Part shown: positions 26,998-37,292 of the stretch, piece after piece
Layout: every line of letters starts with the position of its first letter
How positions within the stretch are numbered: the first letter of the stretch is position 1
From: Sulfurovum sp.
Lineage (GTDB): Bacteria; Campylobacterota; Campylobacteria; Campylobacterales; Sulfurovaceae
Length of the DNA: 64,000 nt
Direction of reading: 5' to 3'
Assembly (NCBI GenBank): GCA_021166685.1
Contig: JAJPEU010000010.1
Location: 1 to 64,000 of the forward strand
The notes under the pieces: generated by a model
The model's input: only the letters and a program-made list of their open reading frames with translations
What the model was told of the DNA's origin: nothing
Databases searched by the model: none
Program-made: the position numbers and the translations under genes

Positions 26998-27978
26998 ATG
27001 ATAAAGGAAACATTTGTAGCCTCTGATCCAGTCAGCGCATATGAACAGGCCATTAAAAAATATGGAAATAATGTGACGTTGGTTTCTGCTAAACAGATAC
27101 AGCATGAAGATGGAAAGTTGCGCAGTGAAATTGTTATTGAAGTTGCAAAAAATCTTTTTATGGAAAAATCTTTTGGAAAGGTGTCAGCAAGGAACACTGC
27201 TGAAGAAGTCAAAAAATTATTTTTAAATAAAGGGATCTCTTCTGTTTGGCTTGAGATGATGTTTGAATCTCTTGAAGAAAATTCTATTTTGGAGGATAAG
27301 CCGCTTCTTGTTTCCTATCTTATCGAAGAGATTGATGAGGCTTTAAAAATTAAAGAAGAAGACCTTTCGTCCCCAAAAGTGATGATGCTTGTGGGTCCTA
27401 CGGGTGCCGGAAAAACTACAACGATTGCGAAATTAGCCGCACGCTATGCTTATTTGATGGACAGGCCCTATAAGGTTGCCTTGTTGAATCTTGACAATTA
27501 CAAAGTGGGTGCGGTTGAACAGTTGGAGCATTATGCGGATATCATGCAAATAGAGCACGTATCGATTGGTTCCACGGACGAATTTAAGAAAAACCTTGAG
27601 CGTTTTTCAGACTATGATGTGATTTTGATCGATACCGCAGGCATGTCTCCTTACGATACGCGTAAATTTATAAAGACGATAGGATTCGTTTCCTGTGATG
27701 CCGCAAAAAAGATCGAAGTTGCTTTGGTGCTGGCAGCAACAGTGAAGTATGAAGATATGGAAGATATCTATAAAAATTTTTCTTTTTTAAATCTCAGCAG
27801 TGTGATTATAAGCAAGTTTGATGAAACAAAACACTTTGGAACACTTCTTAATTTTATGCTGCTGTATAAATTGCCTATGAGTTATTTTTCCATAGGGCAG
27901 GAGGTGCCTGACGATCTTATGGTTGCAGACAAAGAGTATCTTCTGGAGCAATTCATCGGAGACATGGATGAAAACTGA
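26998..27978 (+). CDS. flhF: Flagellar biosynthesis GTPase FlhF
   Basis: SRP-type GTPase that places the flagellum at the cell pole. I chose ATG 26998 because MIKETFVASDPVSAYEQAI matches the FlhF B-domain start; the frame is open further upstream into folK. The N domain follows, then the G domain with GPTGAGKTTTIAK (about 133), DNYKVGAVEQL, and DTAGMSPYD. At 326 residues it is shorter than many FlhF proteins because the linker after the B domain is short. No ylxH/flhG gene follows; a FliN-like gene does. Confidence 0.9.
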   Translation: MIKETFVASDPVSAYEQAIKKYGNNVTLVSAKQIQHEDGKLRSEIVIEVAKNLFMEKSFGKVSARNTAEEVKKLFLNKGISSVWLEMMFESLEENSILEDKPLLVSYLIEEIDEALKIKEEDLSSPKVMMLVGPTGAGKTTTIAKLAARYAYLMDRPYKVALLNLDNYKVGAVEQLEHYADIMQIEHVSIGSTDEFKKNLERFSDYDVILIDTAGMSPYDTRKFIKTIGFVSCDAAKKIEVALVLAATVKYEDMEDIYKNFSFLNLSSVIISKFDETKHFGTLLNFMLLYKLPMSYFSIGQEVPDDLMVADKEYLLEQFIGDMDEN

Positions 27979-28435
27979 AACACAAGCAGTTCGTTTGGCA
28001 AACATGATGCAAAAACGACCGCTTTATCCTGAATACGAGCTTGCTCTGCCTTGGGTTCAGATTAAAAAAAGTGCGCTTAAAAAATTAAGCAAAGGTGATG
28101 TGCTGCTTTTTGGGCTTGACAGCCTTAAGATGATACTTGTGGATGACAAAAAGAGTATTGCCGGCGTTCAATTGGATGCAACGCATCAAAATAGTGTAGA
28201 AATCATTTATGTCAATGAAGAGATGCAGCAGCAGGTAAGTGAAAAAAAGTATAAAATCCTTAAATGTTCTTTTGGTTTTGTTCAGAGCAGAAAGCTTGAG
28301 ATAGGGCATAGAATGAGTATTTCGTCGTTAAATTTGAAAGAGGTGGCGCTTTTTGTAGAAGGAGTCTGTATCGCAAAGGGCTCTTTGGTTAATGTGGATG
28401 AAGAAATTGCCATAGAGATAACAAAAGTGAATTGA
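27968..28435 (+). CDS. FliN-like SpoA-domain protein
   Basis: A 155-residue protein starting at ATG 27968, overlapping the flhF stop by 11 bases. The last 70 residues match the SpoA fold of FliN/Fli[43 protein letters not shown]. The N-terminal half ([19 protein letters not shown]) resembles the second SpoA-like half of FliM/FliY-type proteins. A role in the flagellar motor C-ring is likely. It lacks the CheC-like middle domain of FliY, so it is FliN- or FliM-tail-like, not a full switch protein. Confidence 0.7.
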   Translation: MKTETQAVRLANMMQKRPLYPEYELALPWVQIKKSALKKLSKGDVLLFGLDSLKMILVDDKKSIAGVQLDATHQNSVEIIYVNEEMQQQVSEKKYKILKCSFGFVQSRKLEIGHRMSISSLNLKEVALFVEGVCIAKGSLVNVDEEIAIEITKVN

Positions 28436-28436
28436 A

Positions 28437-29456
28437 ATGAAAAAAAAAGTATTGGTCGGAATGAGCGGCGGGGTTGACTCTACGGTTGCGGCTATTTTGC
28501 TTCAAAAAGAGGGATATGAGGTGGAGGGTGTCTATATGAAGCTTCACCATAAGGAAGGGTATCATGAGCAAAATTTTCTCAAAGCCAAACGTGTAGGCGA
28601 ATACCTGGGAATCAAAATCCACTTCAAAGACCTTTCCGAAGCATTCCAGGAAGAAGTGTATGATTACTTTGTGGAGAGCTACAAGCAGGGATTAACGCCA
28701 AATCCTTGCGTGATGTGCAACAGAACCATCAAATTTGGAAAAATGATTGAGTTTGCAGACAGCATAGGCGCAGATTTTGTAGCGACGGGACATTATATTA
28801 AGTGCGACGGTGAGTTTATTTATGAAGCCGATGATCCCAATAAAGATCAGAGTTATTTTCTATGTCAAGTCAAGAAAGAGGTTTTGTCTAGATTGATTTT
28901 TCCATTGGGCTCATGGGTAAAAGACGATGTCAAAGAGTATGCCGCCAGCATAGAAGTGCTTCAAGATTTTGCTGTACAAAAAGAGAGTTCGGAGATCTGT
29001 TTTGTGGAAAATACTTACGATGAAGTGTTGGCAAAGCATATGGATATAGACATGCCGGGCGAAACCATAGATACTCAAGGCAATGTAGTGGGAACGCATA
29101 AAGGCTATATGCACTACACTATAGGCAAAAGGAGAGGATTCTTTGTCAACGGCGCCCATGATCCGCATTTTGTATTGGACATCGAACCTGAAAAAAACCA
29201 AATCATTGTAGGAACAAAAGAAAAACTTGAAGTAAATGCCTTTGAGGCAAAGCAGATCAATCTTTTTGAGGAAAAAAAGGAGTTTGACTGCAAAGTGAAA
29301 GTGCGCTATAGAACAAAAGCTGTTGCTTGCCGTGTCACGATAGAAAACGAAAGAGCCAAAGTAAGTTTGGAAGAGCCGGTTTTTGGGTTGGCCAAAGGTC
29401 AGATTGCAGCATTTTATGAGGGGCATAAACTGATAGGAGGAGGGGTAATCTGCTAG
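28437..29456 (+). CDS. mnmA: tRNA 2-thiouridylase MnmA
   Basis: Inserts sulfur at uridine 34 of certain tRNAs. PP-loop [15 protein letters not shown] (8-22), catalytic Cys in [15 protein letters not shown] (about 88-102) and the second catalytic Cys in SSEICFVEN (about 184-192). Length 339 is normal. It begins two bases after the FliN-like stop, in the same operon. Confidence 0.96.
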   Translation: MKKKVLVGMSGGVDSTVAAILLQKEGYEVEGVYMKLHHKEGYHEQNFLKAKRVGEYLGIKIHFKDLSEAFQEEVYDYFVESYKQGLTPNPCVMCNRTIKFGKMIEFADSIGADFVATGHYIKCDGEFIYEADDPNKDQSYFLCQVKKEVLSRLIFPLGSWVKDDVKEYAASIEVLQDFAVQKESSEICFVENTYDEVLAKHMDIDMPGETIDTQGNVVGTHKGYMHYTIGKRRGFFVNGAHDPHFVLDIEPEKNQIIVGTKEKLEVNAFEAKQINLFEEKKEFDCKVKVRYRTKAVACRVTIENERAKVSLEEPVFGLAKGQIAAFYEGHKLIGGGVIC

Positions 29457-29469
29457 GCATGCCTTCGGA

Positions 29470-30003
29470 TTATTCTTTTGAAGAGTTTTGCTCTTTAGAT
29501 TCTCTTTCGTTCCTTTCAAACGTTTTGGAATCTTTTTCTTTCTGGACCGAAGAGATCCAAAGCCAGTTGATCAGAAAATAGACCAAACCTGAAACCACAA
29601 TAGAATAAAAAGCAGTTCCGACATAAAGGGGTACAAGTATGTCTGAAAAATGTGCGGTAAACCATTCCATGGTAAGCTCTATATCCTGAATTCCTTCACG
29701 TCCCAAGATAAAATTACCTGTCAGATATTCTATAAAGTAAACTACAGGCATGGTAAAAGGATTGGTAAGCCAGACCATGGAGAGAGCTATGGGTACATTG
29801 AAACGTACAAAGGGGGTAGTGGCAACCACTGCAAGCATTTGCATCGGCATGGGAATAAAAGCCCAAAAAAGTCCTACAAACACACCTCTGGTCACCGTCT
29901 TTCGATTGATAGAAAGATAAGTTCTTGGAAGATTGTATTTGTCTAAAAAAGTATCTATTTTGCTTTTTTCGGATGACTTTCTTTTAAAGACTTTACGTAT
30001 CAT
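29470..30003 (-). CDS. DUF2062 membrane protein
   Basis: A 177-residue inner membrane protein with three or four helices between about 30 and 155. GLFWAFIPMPMQM and LTNPFTMPVVYFIEYLTG match the DUF2062 family, whose function is unknown. Both termini are highly charged, rich in Lys, Ser and Glu. Convergent with mnmA, and divergent from prs. Confidence 0.8.
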   Translation of the reverse strand: MIRKVFKRKSSEKSKIDTFLDKYNLPRTYLSINRKTVTRGVFVGLFWAFIPMPMQMLAVVATTPFVRFNVPIALSMVWLTNPFTMPVVYFIEYLTGNFILGREGIQDIELTMEWFTAHFSDILVPLYVGTAFYSIVVSGLVYFLINWLWISSVQKEKDSKTFERNERESKEQNSSKE

Positions 30004-30117
30004 GCCGCTCCTGATAAAATAATTTGCGTAAGTGTAGTGTCGCAGAGCTTTAAATCACCTTTTTATTAAGTTTGGTGTAAAATACATTCCAACAAATAGA
30101 TACAAAAAGGTACACCC

Positions 30118-31053
30118 ATGAGCGGATATATGATTTTTTCGGGCACTGCAAATCCAGAGCTTTCTCAGCAGATTGCAAATTATCTTGAAATGCCTCTTTC
30201 AAGAGCAACAATCAATCGTTTTTCAGATGGCGAAATCAATGTGCAGATCGCAGAAAGTGTGCGCGGTAAAGACGTGTTTATCGTGCAGCCTACTTGTGCG
30301 CCTGCAAATGATAATCTCATGGAGCTTCTTATTATGACGGATGCGCTCAAGCGTTCTTCTGCCAAATCAATTACTGCGGTTGTGCCTTATTATGGGTATG
30401 CCAGACAGGACAGAAAAGCTGCACCCAGAGTTCCGATTTCTGCAAAACTGGTAGCCAATCTTATGGAAACAGCCGGAATCACCCGTATGGTAACCGTAGA
30501 TTTGCATGCTTCTCAAATCCAAGGGTTTTTTGATATACCGGTGGATAATCTTTATGGGGCTATTTTATTTATAGACTACATTAAGGCGAAAAATCTTCCA
30601 AATCCCGTCATCGCATCTCCGGATATCGGGGGTGTAGCAAGAGCAAGATATTTTGCAAAAAAACTGGGTCTTGACATGGTTATTGTCGACAAGAGACGTG
30701 AAAAAGCCAATGTGGCAGAAGTGATGAATATCATTGGCGACGTAAAAGGCAGAGATGTCATTTTGATTGATGACATGGTAGATACGGCAGGAACCATGCT
30801 TAAGGGGGCGGCTGCACTTAAAAAACTCGGCGCAAACTCAGTTATGGCGTGCTGTACACATCCTGTACTCTCGGGACAAGCCTACGAGCGTATCGAAGAG
30901 GGGGATTTGGATGAATTAGTCGTGGCAAATACCATTCCAATGCAAAAACAATCACCCAAGATCAAAATGCTTTCTACGGCCTCTATGCTGGGGGAAGTGA
31001 TACGAAGAGTGCATAACAACGAGAGTGTAAACTCACTGTTTGAGACGAATTAA
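30118..31053 (+). CDS. prs: Ribose-phosphate pyrophosphokinase
   Basis: Makes PRPP from ribose 5-phosphate and ATP. Motifs: [10 protein letters not shown] (about 36), [10 protein letters not shown] (about 96), [14 protein letters not shown] (about 128), the flexible Lys/Arg loop [11 protein letters not shown] (about 192), and the PRPP-binding [14 protein letters not shown] (about 218). The last base of its stop codon is the first base of lepA. Confidence 0.97.
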   Translation: MSGYMIFSGTANPELSQQIANYLEMPLSRATINRFSDGEINVQIAESVRGKDVFIVQPTCAPANDNLMELLIMTDALKRSSAKSITAVVPYYGYARQDRKAAPRVPISAKLVANLMETAGITRMVTVDLHASQIQGFFDIPVDNLYGAILFIDYIKAKNLPNPVIASPDIGGVARARYFAKKLGLDMVIVDKRREKANVAEVMNIIGDVKGRDVILIDDMVDTAGTMLKGAAALKKLGANSVMACCTHPVLSGQAYERIEEGDLDELVVANTIPMQKQSPKIKMLSTASMLGEVIRRVHNNESVNSLFETN

Positions 31054-32864
31054 TGACAAAAACAGTACCTCAATCCCATATACGTAATTTTTCAATTATT
31101 GCACATATTGACCATGGGAAATCAACTTTAGCTGACCGTATTATACAAGAGTGCGGAGCAGTATCCGAAAGACAGATGTCCTCACAGGTCATGGACACCA
31201 TGGATATTGAAAAAGAACGCGGCATCACCATTAAAGCGCAAAGTGTTCGGTTGGATTACAAGAAGGACGGGGAGGATTATATCCTCAACCTTATCGACAC
31301 TCCGGGCCATGTTGATTTTTCATATGAGGTGAGCCGTTCTTTAGCTTCAAGTGACGGCGCATTGCTCATTGTGGATGCCGCACAAGGTGTGGAGGCCCAG
31401 ACTATAGCCAATGTCTATATCGCCATGGAAAATAATCTGGAACTTTTACCTGTTGTCAACAAAATAGACCTTCCTGCTGCTGATCCCGATAGAGTGCTGG
31501 CCGAATTGGAGGAAGCTATAGGGATTGATGCAACCGAGCACAATCTTGTTTCGGCCAAAACAGGAGAGGGGGTTAAAGCCCTTATTGACTCTATTATCGA
31601 GCGTGTACCTCCGCCCAAGGGGGATGCGAATGCACCCGCTAAAGCATTAATCTATGACAGTTGGTTTGACAATTATCTGGGGGCACTTGCCTTGGTGCGT
31701 GTATTTGACGGAAGTATCAAAAAAGGACAGATGGTCAAGGTGATGGGGACAAAAGATGAACATCAAGTGCTTAATCTCATGTATCCAAATCCTATCGCAC
31801 CTGTCAAGACCAATGAAATTCGTACCGGCGAGATCGGTATTGTGGTGATGGGATTAAAAACAGTAGATGCCCTTCAGGTGGGTGATACCATTACTGATTC
31901 TAAAAATCCAACTGCAGAGATGATTGCAGGATTTGAGCCGGCAAAACCTTTTGTATTTGCGGGGATCTATCCTATAGAAACGGATAAATTTGAGGATTTG
32001 CGTGATGCGCTGAATAAACTTAAACTCAATGACTCTTCGCTCAGCTTTGAGCCGGAAAGTTCGATGGCGCTTGGGAGCGGATTTAGGACAGGCTTTTTGG
32101 GAATGTTGCATATGGAGGTGGTCAAAGAGCGGCTTGAGCGTGAATTTGACTTGGAGCTTATCGCTACTGCACCTACGGTAGTGTATCGTGTGAAGCAAAC
32201 CAACGGAACAGAGCTAGAGATACAAAATCCCAGCGAACTTCCCGAGCCGCAAAAGATAGATACAATTTATGAGCCTTATGTCAAAGCAACGATCCTGACA
32301 CCCCAGGAGTATGTAGGAAATCTCATAAAACTGCTCAATGACCGCCGCGGAATACAGATAAAGATGGACTATCTCAGTGAAACGCGTGTGCTCATGGAGT
32401 ATGATATTCCCATGAATGAAATCGTAATGGATTTTTATGACAAGCTAAAATCCATAACGAAAGGCTATGCGAGTTTTGATTATGAGCCGATCGGATTTAG
32501 GCCCGGCAACCTTGTCAAGCTGGATATCCGAGTAGCGGGAGATATCGTGGATTCCCTTTCAATCATTGTGCCCGAAGAGAAAGCGCGTACAAGAGGACTT
32601 GCTTTTGTTGCGCAGCTAAAAGAACTTATCCCCAGACAGCTTTTTGAGGTGGCGATTCAGGCAAGTATCGGCAACAATGTCATTGCACGAAGCAATGTTA
32701 AATCGATGGGCAAAAATGTGACGGCAAAATGTTATGGTGGAGATATTACGCGAAAAAGAAAGCTTTTGGAAAAACAAAAAGCAGGGAAAAAACGTATGAA
32801 ATCCATCGGGAAGGTTGAAGTCCCGCAAGAAGCATTTATGGCCGTATTGAAGCTTGAGGGCTGA
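31053..32864 (+). CDS. lepA: Elongation factor 4 (LepA)
   Basis: Ribosome-associated GTPase. G1 [14 protein letters not shown] (about 17-30), switch motif [12 protein letters not shown]3 DTPGHVDF (about 79), G4 NKIDLP, followed by domain II, two EF-G-like domains and the LepA-specific C-terminal domain ending in the basic stretch [17 protein letters not shown]. 603 residues, normal. One-base overlap with prs. Confidence 0.97.
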   Translation: MTKTVPQSHIRNFSIIAHIDHGKSTLADRIIQECGAVSERQMSSQVMDTMDIEKERGITIKAQSVRLDYKKDGEDYILNLIDTPGHVDFSYEVSRSLASSDGALLIVDAAQGVEAQTIANVYIAMENNLELLPVVNKIDLPAADPDRVLAELEEAIGIDATEHNLVSAKTGEGVKALIDSIIERVPPPKGDANAPAKALIYDSWFDNYLGALALVRVFDGSIKKGQMVKVMGTKDEHQVLNLMYPNPIAPVKTNEIRTGEIGIVVMGLKTVDALQVGDTITDSKNPTAEMIAGFEPAKPFVFAGIYPIETDKFEDLRDALNKLKLNDSSLSFEPESSMALGSGFRTGFLGMLHMEVVKERLEREFDLELIATAPTVVYRVKQTNGTELEIQNPSELPEPQKIDTIYEPYVKATILTPQEYVGNLIKLLNDRRGIQIKMDYLSETRVLMEYDIPMNEIVMDFYDKLKSITKGYASFDYEPIGFRPGNLVKLDIRVAGDIVDSLSIIVPEEKARTRGLAFVAQLKELIPRQLFEVAIQASIGNNVIARSNVKSMGKNVTAKCYGGDITRKRKLLEKQKAGKKRMKSIGKVEVPQEAFMAVLKLEG

Positions 32865-32870
32865 GAATAA

Positions 32871-33317
32871 GTGGGCTGGGCACTGCATCTGCATCTTCTT
32901 GCTGCCATCTCTTGGATCGGGGGTTCTATTTTTATGTTTGTGTTGGGTGTTTCGTTGAGAGACAAACAAAAACAAAAAGAGGTTTATCCTCATCTTGGAC
33001 CGATATTTGGGTATTTTGAGCTGGTTGCTTTAATTCTTTTGCTCGCAACAGGTACGTATATGATAGTGGATAACGGATTGATTTATCAACTCTCAAGCGA
33101 TACAGACTCCGAAGTGCTTGATTCCTTACGCAAGAAGCTCTGGCTTGTTGGCGTACTTTTGATATTGACCGTTATCCATTTTGTGATTGCGCTCAAAACT
33201 AATACCAAAGAGAGAACACCCGTGCAAAACCTTTTTTCAAGAGGCTCTTCAATGCTGATATTTCTGCTGAACCTTTGGGTGCTGCATTATGCAATGGTGA
33301 TACGGGACATATTATAA
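32871..33317 (+). CDS. CopD-like/DUF2214-like membrane protein
   Basis: 148 residues, four predicted helices, starting with GTG 32871 six bases after lepA. The start WALHLHLLAAISWIGGSIF with conserved His and Trp resembles the first helix of CopD-type and related haem- or copper-linked membrane proteins, and a second His sits in the last helix (VLHYAMVI). These could bind haem. Function unknown. Confidence 0.6.
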   Translation: MGWALHLHLLAAISWIGGSIFMFVLGVSLRDKQKQKEVYPHLGPIFGYFELVALILLLATGTYMIVDNGLIYQLSSDTDSEVLDSLRKKLWLVGVLLILTVIHFVIALKTNTKERTPVQNLFSRGSSMLIFLLNLWVLHYAMVIRDIL

Positions 33318-33513
33318 TCTGCCGGATTAACTTCGCTAAATTCTACTCATTGGGAAAATGAAGAAATTTTTAGAAACAAAAGAGAGTAAAAATAAATTTA
33401 TCCAAGAATCCAACACCTTTTGATAGCATAGTTTTACAATAAAGTTTGATACAATAAAAAACGGGGTAGTGTGCGGGATAGGTGATATGTCCTGAAAACC
33501 AAAAAGGGGAGGA

Positions 33514-34128
33514 ATGGAAATGTTTATAGTAAATCAAATAGTTTGGAAAAAAGCTGCAGCGGTATGCTTTTTAATATCGGCAATTGCCTGCAGCGCGGCA
33601 GCAGATGATGTGACGGACAGTATCGAGGAAGCTGTTGATGCCTATAAAAAAGGTGAATATAAAAAAGCAAGCGAAGAGCTTACCTATGCACTCGAGTCCA
33701 TTAACCAGAAAAAAGGAAATAGTCTTAAAATCTATCTTCCGGAGCCTCTTGAAGGCTGGACGGCGGACGAAGCAACTGCGCAGACGGCAAATGCAGCTAT
33801 GCTGGGAGGAGGAACAATGTTGAGCCGAACCTATCATAAGTCCGAATCCCTCATTACGATAGAAATGGTCATGGATTCTCCGTTAATGCAAGGAATAGCA
33901 ATGATGATGGCCAATCCGATGTTTAGATCTTCAGAAATAGGAGAGCTTACTCGGATCAACAAAGAAAAAGCGATGATTAAATACGACAACAAAGAAAAAT
34001 CAGGCGATATTACAATGATTGTGGCAAACCGTATTATGGTAACAGTAAAAGGTGAAACTGTCTCCAAAGAAGAGCTGATCGCATATGCGAAGGCAATTGA
34101 TCTTAAAAAACTTAAAGCAATGGAATAA
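33514..34128 (+). CDS. Secreted protein of unknown function
   Basis: A 204-residue exported protein (signal peptide ending AAA near 31). Residues 35-66 look like one TPR-type helix pair (AVDAYKKGEYKKASEELTYAL). The rest contains LPEPLEGWTADEAT and two Met-rich stretches (MVMDSPLMQGIAMMMANPMF). I do not recognise a named family. A GGGGAGGAATGG site precedes the start; ATG 33520 is an alternative. Confidence 0.6.
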   Translation: MEMFIVNQIVWKKAAAVCFLISAIACSAAADDVTDSIEEAVDAYKKGEYKKASEELTYALESINQKKGNSLKIYLPEPLEGWTADEATAQTANAAMLGGGTMLSRTYHKSESLITIEMVMDSPLMQGIAMMMANPMFRSSEIGELTRINKEKAMIKYDNKEKSGDITMIVANRIMVTVKGETVSKEELIAYAKAIDLKKLKAME

Positions 34129-34190
34129 TAAAGTTAGGTTTATGAAAAATAACTCTTTGATCCATAAAACTAAAATCCGCAATCAGTACG

Positions 34191-34199
34191 TGTTATAAT
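34191..34199 (+). promoter_or_regulatory. Extended -10 box right before comF-like gene
   Basis: TGT-TATAAT ends 6 bases before the ATG at 34205, with no Shine-Dalgarno between. Transcription would begin at or one base beside the start codon, suggesting a leaderless mRNA. Confidence 0.5.
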
Positions 34200-34204
34200 T
34201 TCGT

Positions 34205-34780
34205 ATGCGATGTTTTTCCTGTTCAAAACTTAGTTTTTCCATCCTCTGCAAAAGCTGTCAAGAGAAGCTTTTTGTGCCTACGATTACCAAAAGGACGGTA
34301 GGTACTTTGGAAGTGGTCAGTTTTTTTAAATATTCTGCCTTGGAATCCTTGCTTCATACCAAGCATAAGCCCGAAGGGTATCGTATCTTTAGGGCTTTGG
34401 CTCAGATGACGATGCGTCCATTCATCGAAAAGTTTATGCAATTTGATGATAAAAAGATATGTGTTGTCGGAATTGATGAGCGGGTTAAAAACGGTTATGC
34501 GCATGTGGCATTATTGACACATGTCATGAAACACAAAAATGCAATACCTTTGCATGGCGCCCTTATGGCCAAAAACAAAGTCAACTATTCGGGCAAAACC
34601 CTTCAGTACCGTTTGGACCATCCCAGGGATTTTGTTTATAAAGGCAAGCCTAATATCGATGTGGTGCTTGTGGATGACATCATCACAACGGGCATTACGC
34701 TTCAAGAGGCGCAAAAAGTGCTGCTGGAACACGGGGTGAATGTGCTTTTTGCGTTGACTTTGGCAGATGCGCAGGAGTAG
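34205..34780 (+). CDS. ComF-type phosphoribosyltransferase-like protein
   Basis: 191 residues. The N-terminus has two Cys pairs (CFSC, CKSC) forming a zinc knuckle. The C-terminal phosphoribosyltransferase-like domain carries VVLVDDIITTGITLQEA (about 156-172). ComF/ComFC homologs are linked to DNA uptake in naturally competent bacteria. No other competence gene is nearby. Confidence 0.85.
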   Translation: MRCFSCSKLSFSILCKSCQEKLFVPTITKRTVGTLEVVSFFKYSALESLLHTKHKPEGYRIFRALAQMTMRPFIEKFMQFDDKKICVVGIDERVKNGYAHVALLTHVMKHKNAIPLHGALMAKNKVNYSGKTLQYRLDHPRDFVYKGKPNIDVVLVDDIITTGITLQEAQKVLLEHGVNVLFALTLADAQE

Positions 34781-34818
34781 CTGTTTTATAAAGCAGTTTT
34801 TTTGAAGTAAAGGATACA

Positions 34819-36765
34819 TTATCTGCATGAAATACAACAAATTTGATTGCTGCTGTCATTATTATTGCTGTACTTTTTCCAATCTATCGGTTTTAAAGCC
34901 GCAAGGCGTTTTTGATACTCTTCTTTGCTGATCTCCTCGTAGGGCATCTGTTCATAGATGCCTGTTGTATTGTAGGGCATCATGGAAACTGATTTGATGA
35001 GCGGCACAAACCGTGCGAGCATATGTTCGATCTGGCCTCCTTCTTCTTGCGCATCAAAAGAGATCGTGCAGCTGACCATATTGTCACTCCATTCGCGCTG
35101 AAGCATCGCCAAGAAAGCAAACTGCTCCCATGCGGATACTTCCGATACTTTGCGGGTTTTGCCCTGATCTATAGGAAATTCGAAGACTGTCGTGTTGGTG
35201 CTGTAGCGGTCCGGCTCATTGGGGATGTCGGCTGACTTGAGTAGCTTGCAAATGGGGGCGTCATTTGCTACCCGCATACGGCGGATGGCGTAGCGGAAGT
35301 TTGGGAAGTGCATCCCGGAGCTGACCCCGACAAGTTGGCTGATGGTACCTGATGGTTTTACTGTGGTTACCCGTATCGAAGGCGGGATATTGGCTTGGGC
35401 AGCCAGTTTGCGGTTAAGTGAATACACCAGCTTATATCCTTTTCGCAGTCTGCGGATCAGTTCCGCCGTCCCCAGCATATCGAGCATCTCTGTAATCCCT
35501 GAAAGGCTCACGCCGATGCGGCGGTTTCGCAAGATGATTTCATTGGTTTCGCTCCGGTGTGTCGGAAGCAGCGCTACAGTGGAGGCGTAAAAGGCGGCAA
35601 ATTCCAGCGCTTTGTAAAATGCTGCTTCGTCTTCGCAGCGGGTATGAAAGACTTCGGCAAGGTTGCACAGCTCGAAACTCTCCAGCGCAATCTCGGAGCA
35701 GGGGTTTGCCAGATAGGCTTTGTCTTTCGCTTTTTCGCCGTATCTGGCATACTTCTGTACATTGATCAGGTTCATGATGCCCGGTTCGCCGTTGTCTTTG
35801 ATATGTTTGGCAATGCAGGAAAGTTTTTGGAAGTCTTCGTCTTTTTCAAGCACGACGGTGTTATTGGATACCCACCCTATGGCAGCGCGTTCGGGGTTTT
35901 TGGCATAGTCTTTGAGTTCCAGAAAGGTTTTATCATCGATCGACCCCAAAGCGATCTGCGCACTTCGCCGGACATTGCCTGCCACGACGCAGACACCGAT
36001 AGCGTTCATAATATCTGCAACGCACCGCGTCGAATTGCAAAGGCCCTGAGCGTAGGTATCAAGGTAGCTTTCGATACGCTTATGCAGCTGTTGCAGCGGT
36101 GCAGGCCCTGAAGCCGTACCGCCAAAGCCTTTGATGGGCGAGCCTTCAGGGCGGATCGCAGAATAGTCAAAAACATGCCATGCTCCGTTTTTGGTATAGC
36201 TTTCTATCAGCAGCCTGACTGAAGCGACCCATCCCTCACGGCTATCGGGAATGATAAATACGGCAGGGCGGCTTTTGTGGGGCATAGAGACATTTTCGCC
36301 TTTCCAGGCGGTATTGAACCCTACGCCTACGCCGCACATCAGCATGTCCATCGTCCAGTCTGCCGCCGCCGCCAGCTCGGCGGTATCGACTGCGCCGCAG
36401 TTGTTCAGCGCCGCACTTCCGCGCTCATAAATATAGTCCGTTCCCATGATCCACAGTCCCCGTCCGGGAGGCAGCCACTGCATCTGAAACATGGCATCTG
36501 CCAGCGCATGGGCATACGTCTGCCATTGCTGTTCATTCCATGATAGATCGTTCATAATGTAGTGGTTTTTGCGTACGGAGATCACACCGTTGATTACACG
36601 TATCACGGTATCGGCCCAGTGTTCCTGCGAGCCGTCAGGTTTGATGCGGCTATAGGTGCGGTAGTAGACCGCTTCGCCAAAACCCCCAAAGCCAAAATAT
36701 GCCTGCTTTTTGCGAAGCTCTTGGCAATAGGTTTCATCCAGGTAAAAGCGCTCTTTGACGATCAT
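34819..36765 (-). CDS. nrdJ: Class II (B12-dependent) ribonucleotide reductase
   Basis: 648-residue reductase of the single-chain adenosylcobalamin type. Active-site features: LNNCGAVD (about 120) with the first redox Cys, ANPCSEIALESFELCNL (about 360) holding the catalytic Asn-Cys-Glu, and a second redox Cys downstream. The C-terminus ends in a Cys cluster (CCISCR) expected to recycle the active-site disulfide. No partner small subunit is present, matching class II. The gene is clearly more GC-rich than its neighbours (for example GCCGCCGCCGCCAGC at 36362), a sign of transfer. Ribosome site AAGGATAAAAC precedes the ATG. Confidence 0.88.
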   Translation of the reverse strand: MIVKERFYLDETYCQELRKKQAYFGFGGFGEAVYYRTYSRIKPDGSQEHWADTVIRVINGVISVRKNHYIMNDLSWNEQQWQTYAHALADAMFQMQWLPPGRGLWIMGTDYIYERGSAALNNCGAVDTAELAAAADWTMDMLMCGVGVGFNTAWKGENVSMPHKSRPAVFIIPDSREGWVASVRLLIESYTKNGAWHVFDYSAIRPEGSPIKGFGGTASGPAPLQQLHKRIESYLDTYAQGLCNSTRCVADIMNAIGVCVVAGNVRRSAQIALGSIDDKTFLELKDYAKNPERAAIGWVSNNTVVLEKDEDFQKLSCIAKHIKDNGEPGIMNLINVQKYARYGEKAKDKAYLANPCSEIALESFELCNLAEVFHTRCEDEAAFYKALEFAAFYASTVALLPTHRSETNEIILRNRRIGVSLSGITEMLDMLGTAELIRRLRKGYKLVYSLNRKLAAQANIPPSIRVTTVKPSGTISQLVGVSSGMHFPNFRYAIRRMRVANDAPICKLLKSADIPNEPDRYSTNTTVFEFPIDQGKTRKVSEVSAWEQFAFLAMLQREWSDNMVSCTISFDAQEEGGQIEHMLARFVPLIKSVSMMPYNTTGIYEQMPYEEISKEEYQKRLAALKPIDWKKYSNNNDSSNQICCISCR

Positions 36766-36905
36766 GTTTTATCCTTGTTCTTCCGTTGCATTAAACATTC
36801 ATACTTATTTTCTTGTTTCCGCAGTTTTTGTTTGTAGTGCACGCACGGTTTTGTCGGAATGAGAAAATTGATAGATTGCTTTTGTTTTCCATCCATCCTT
36901 CGGAA

Positions 36906-37292
36906 TTATTTGTCTTTTATTGTAACCAATGTCAAATTGTGCAGTCCGTTCTTTTGAAGCATATCCAAGACTAAAACGATCCTTTTGTAGATCACCTCTT
37001 CATCTATTCTTATAATAATGACTCTTTTTTTATCTGTTATTTTTTTCAGTGCCTCTTCAAGCAGTTCAAGTGTTACCTCTTTACCTCCAAACGCGATCTG
37101 CTCTTCGGAAAGTTCAATGGTAATCCGCTCTTCTTCAATATCCAGTTTCTGTGCGTTAGAGCTGGGAAGATTTAAGAGAAGCGCCAATTCTTCTTTTTTA
37201 AATATCGATGTGACGATAAAAAATATAATCAGGATAAACACTACATCAATAAGCGGTGTCATCTCCAGCTGTAACGGTTCCCGCCGTTTCAT
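36906..37292 (-). CDS. exbD: ExbD/TolR-type energy-transducing protein
   Basis: 128 residues: one N-terminal membrane helix with the essential Asp in EMTPLIDVVFILIIFF (about 9-24) and a periplasmic domain. Works with ExbB and TonB to pass the proton gradient to outer-membrane receptors. Overlaps exbB by 4 bases. Confidence 0.93.
   Translation of the reverse strand: MKRREPLQLEMTPLIDVVFILIIFFIVTSIFKKEELALLLNLPSSNAQKLDIEEERITIELSEEQIAFGGKEVTLELLEEALKKITDKKRVIIIRIDEEVIYKRIVLVLDMLQKNGLHNLTLVTIKDK

Noticed and set aside
36766-36905. Cobalamin riboswitch before the class II reductase
   Set aside because: The gap is only 140 bases and shows no B12-box-like sequence.
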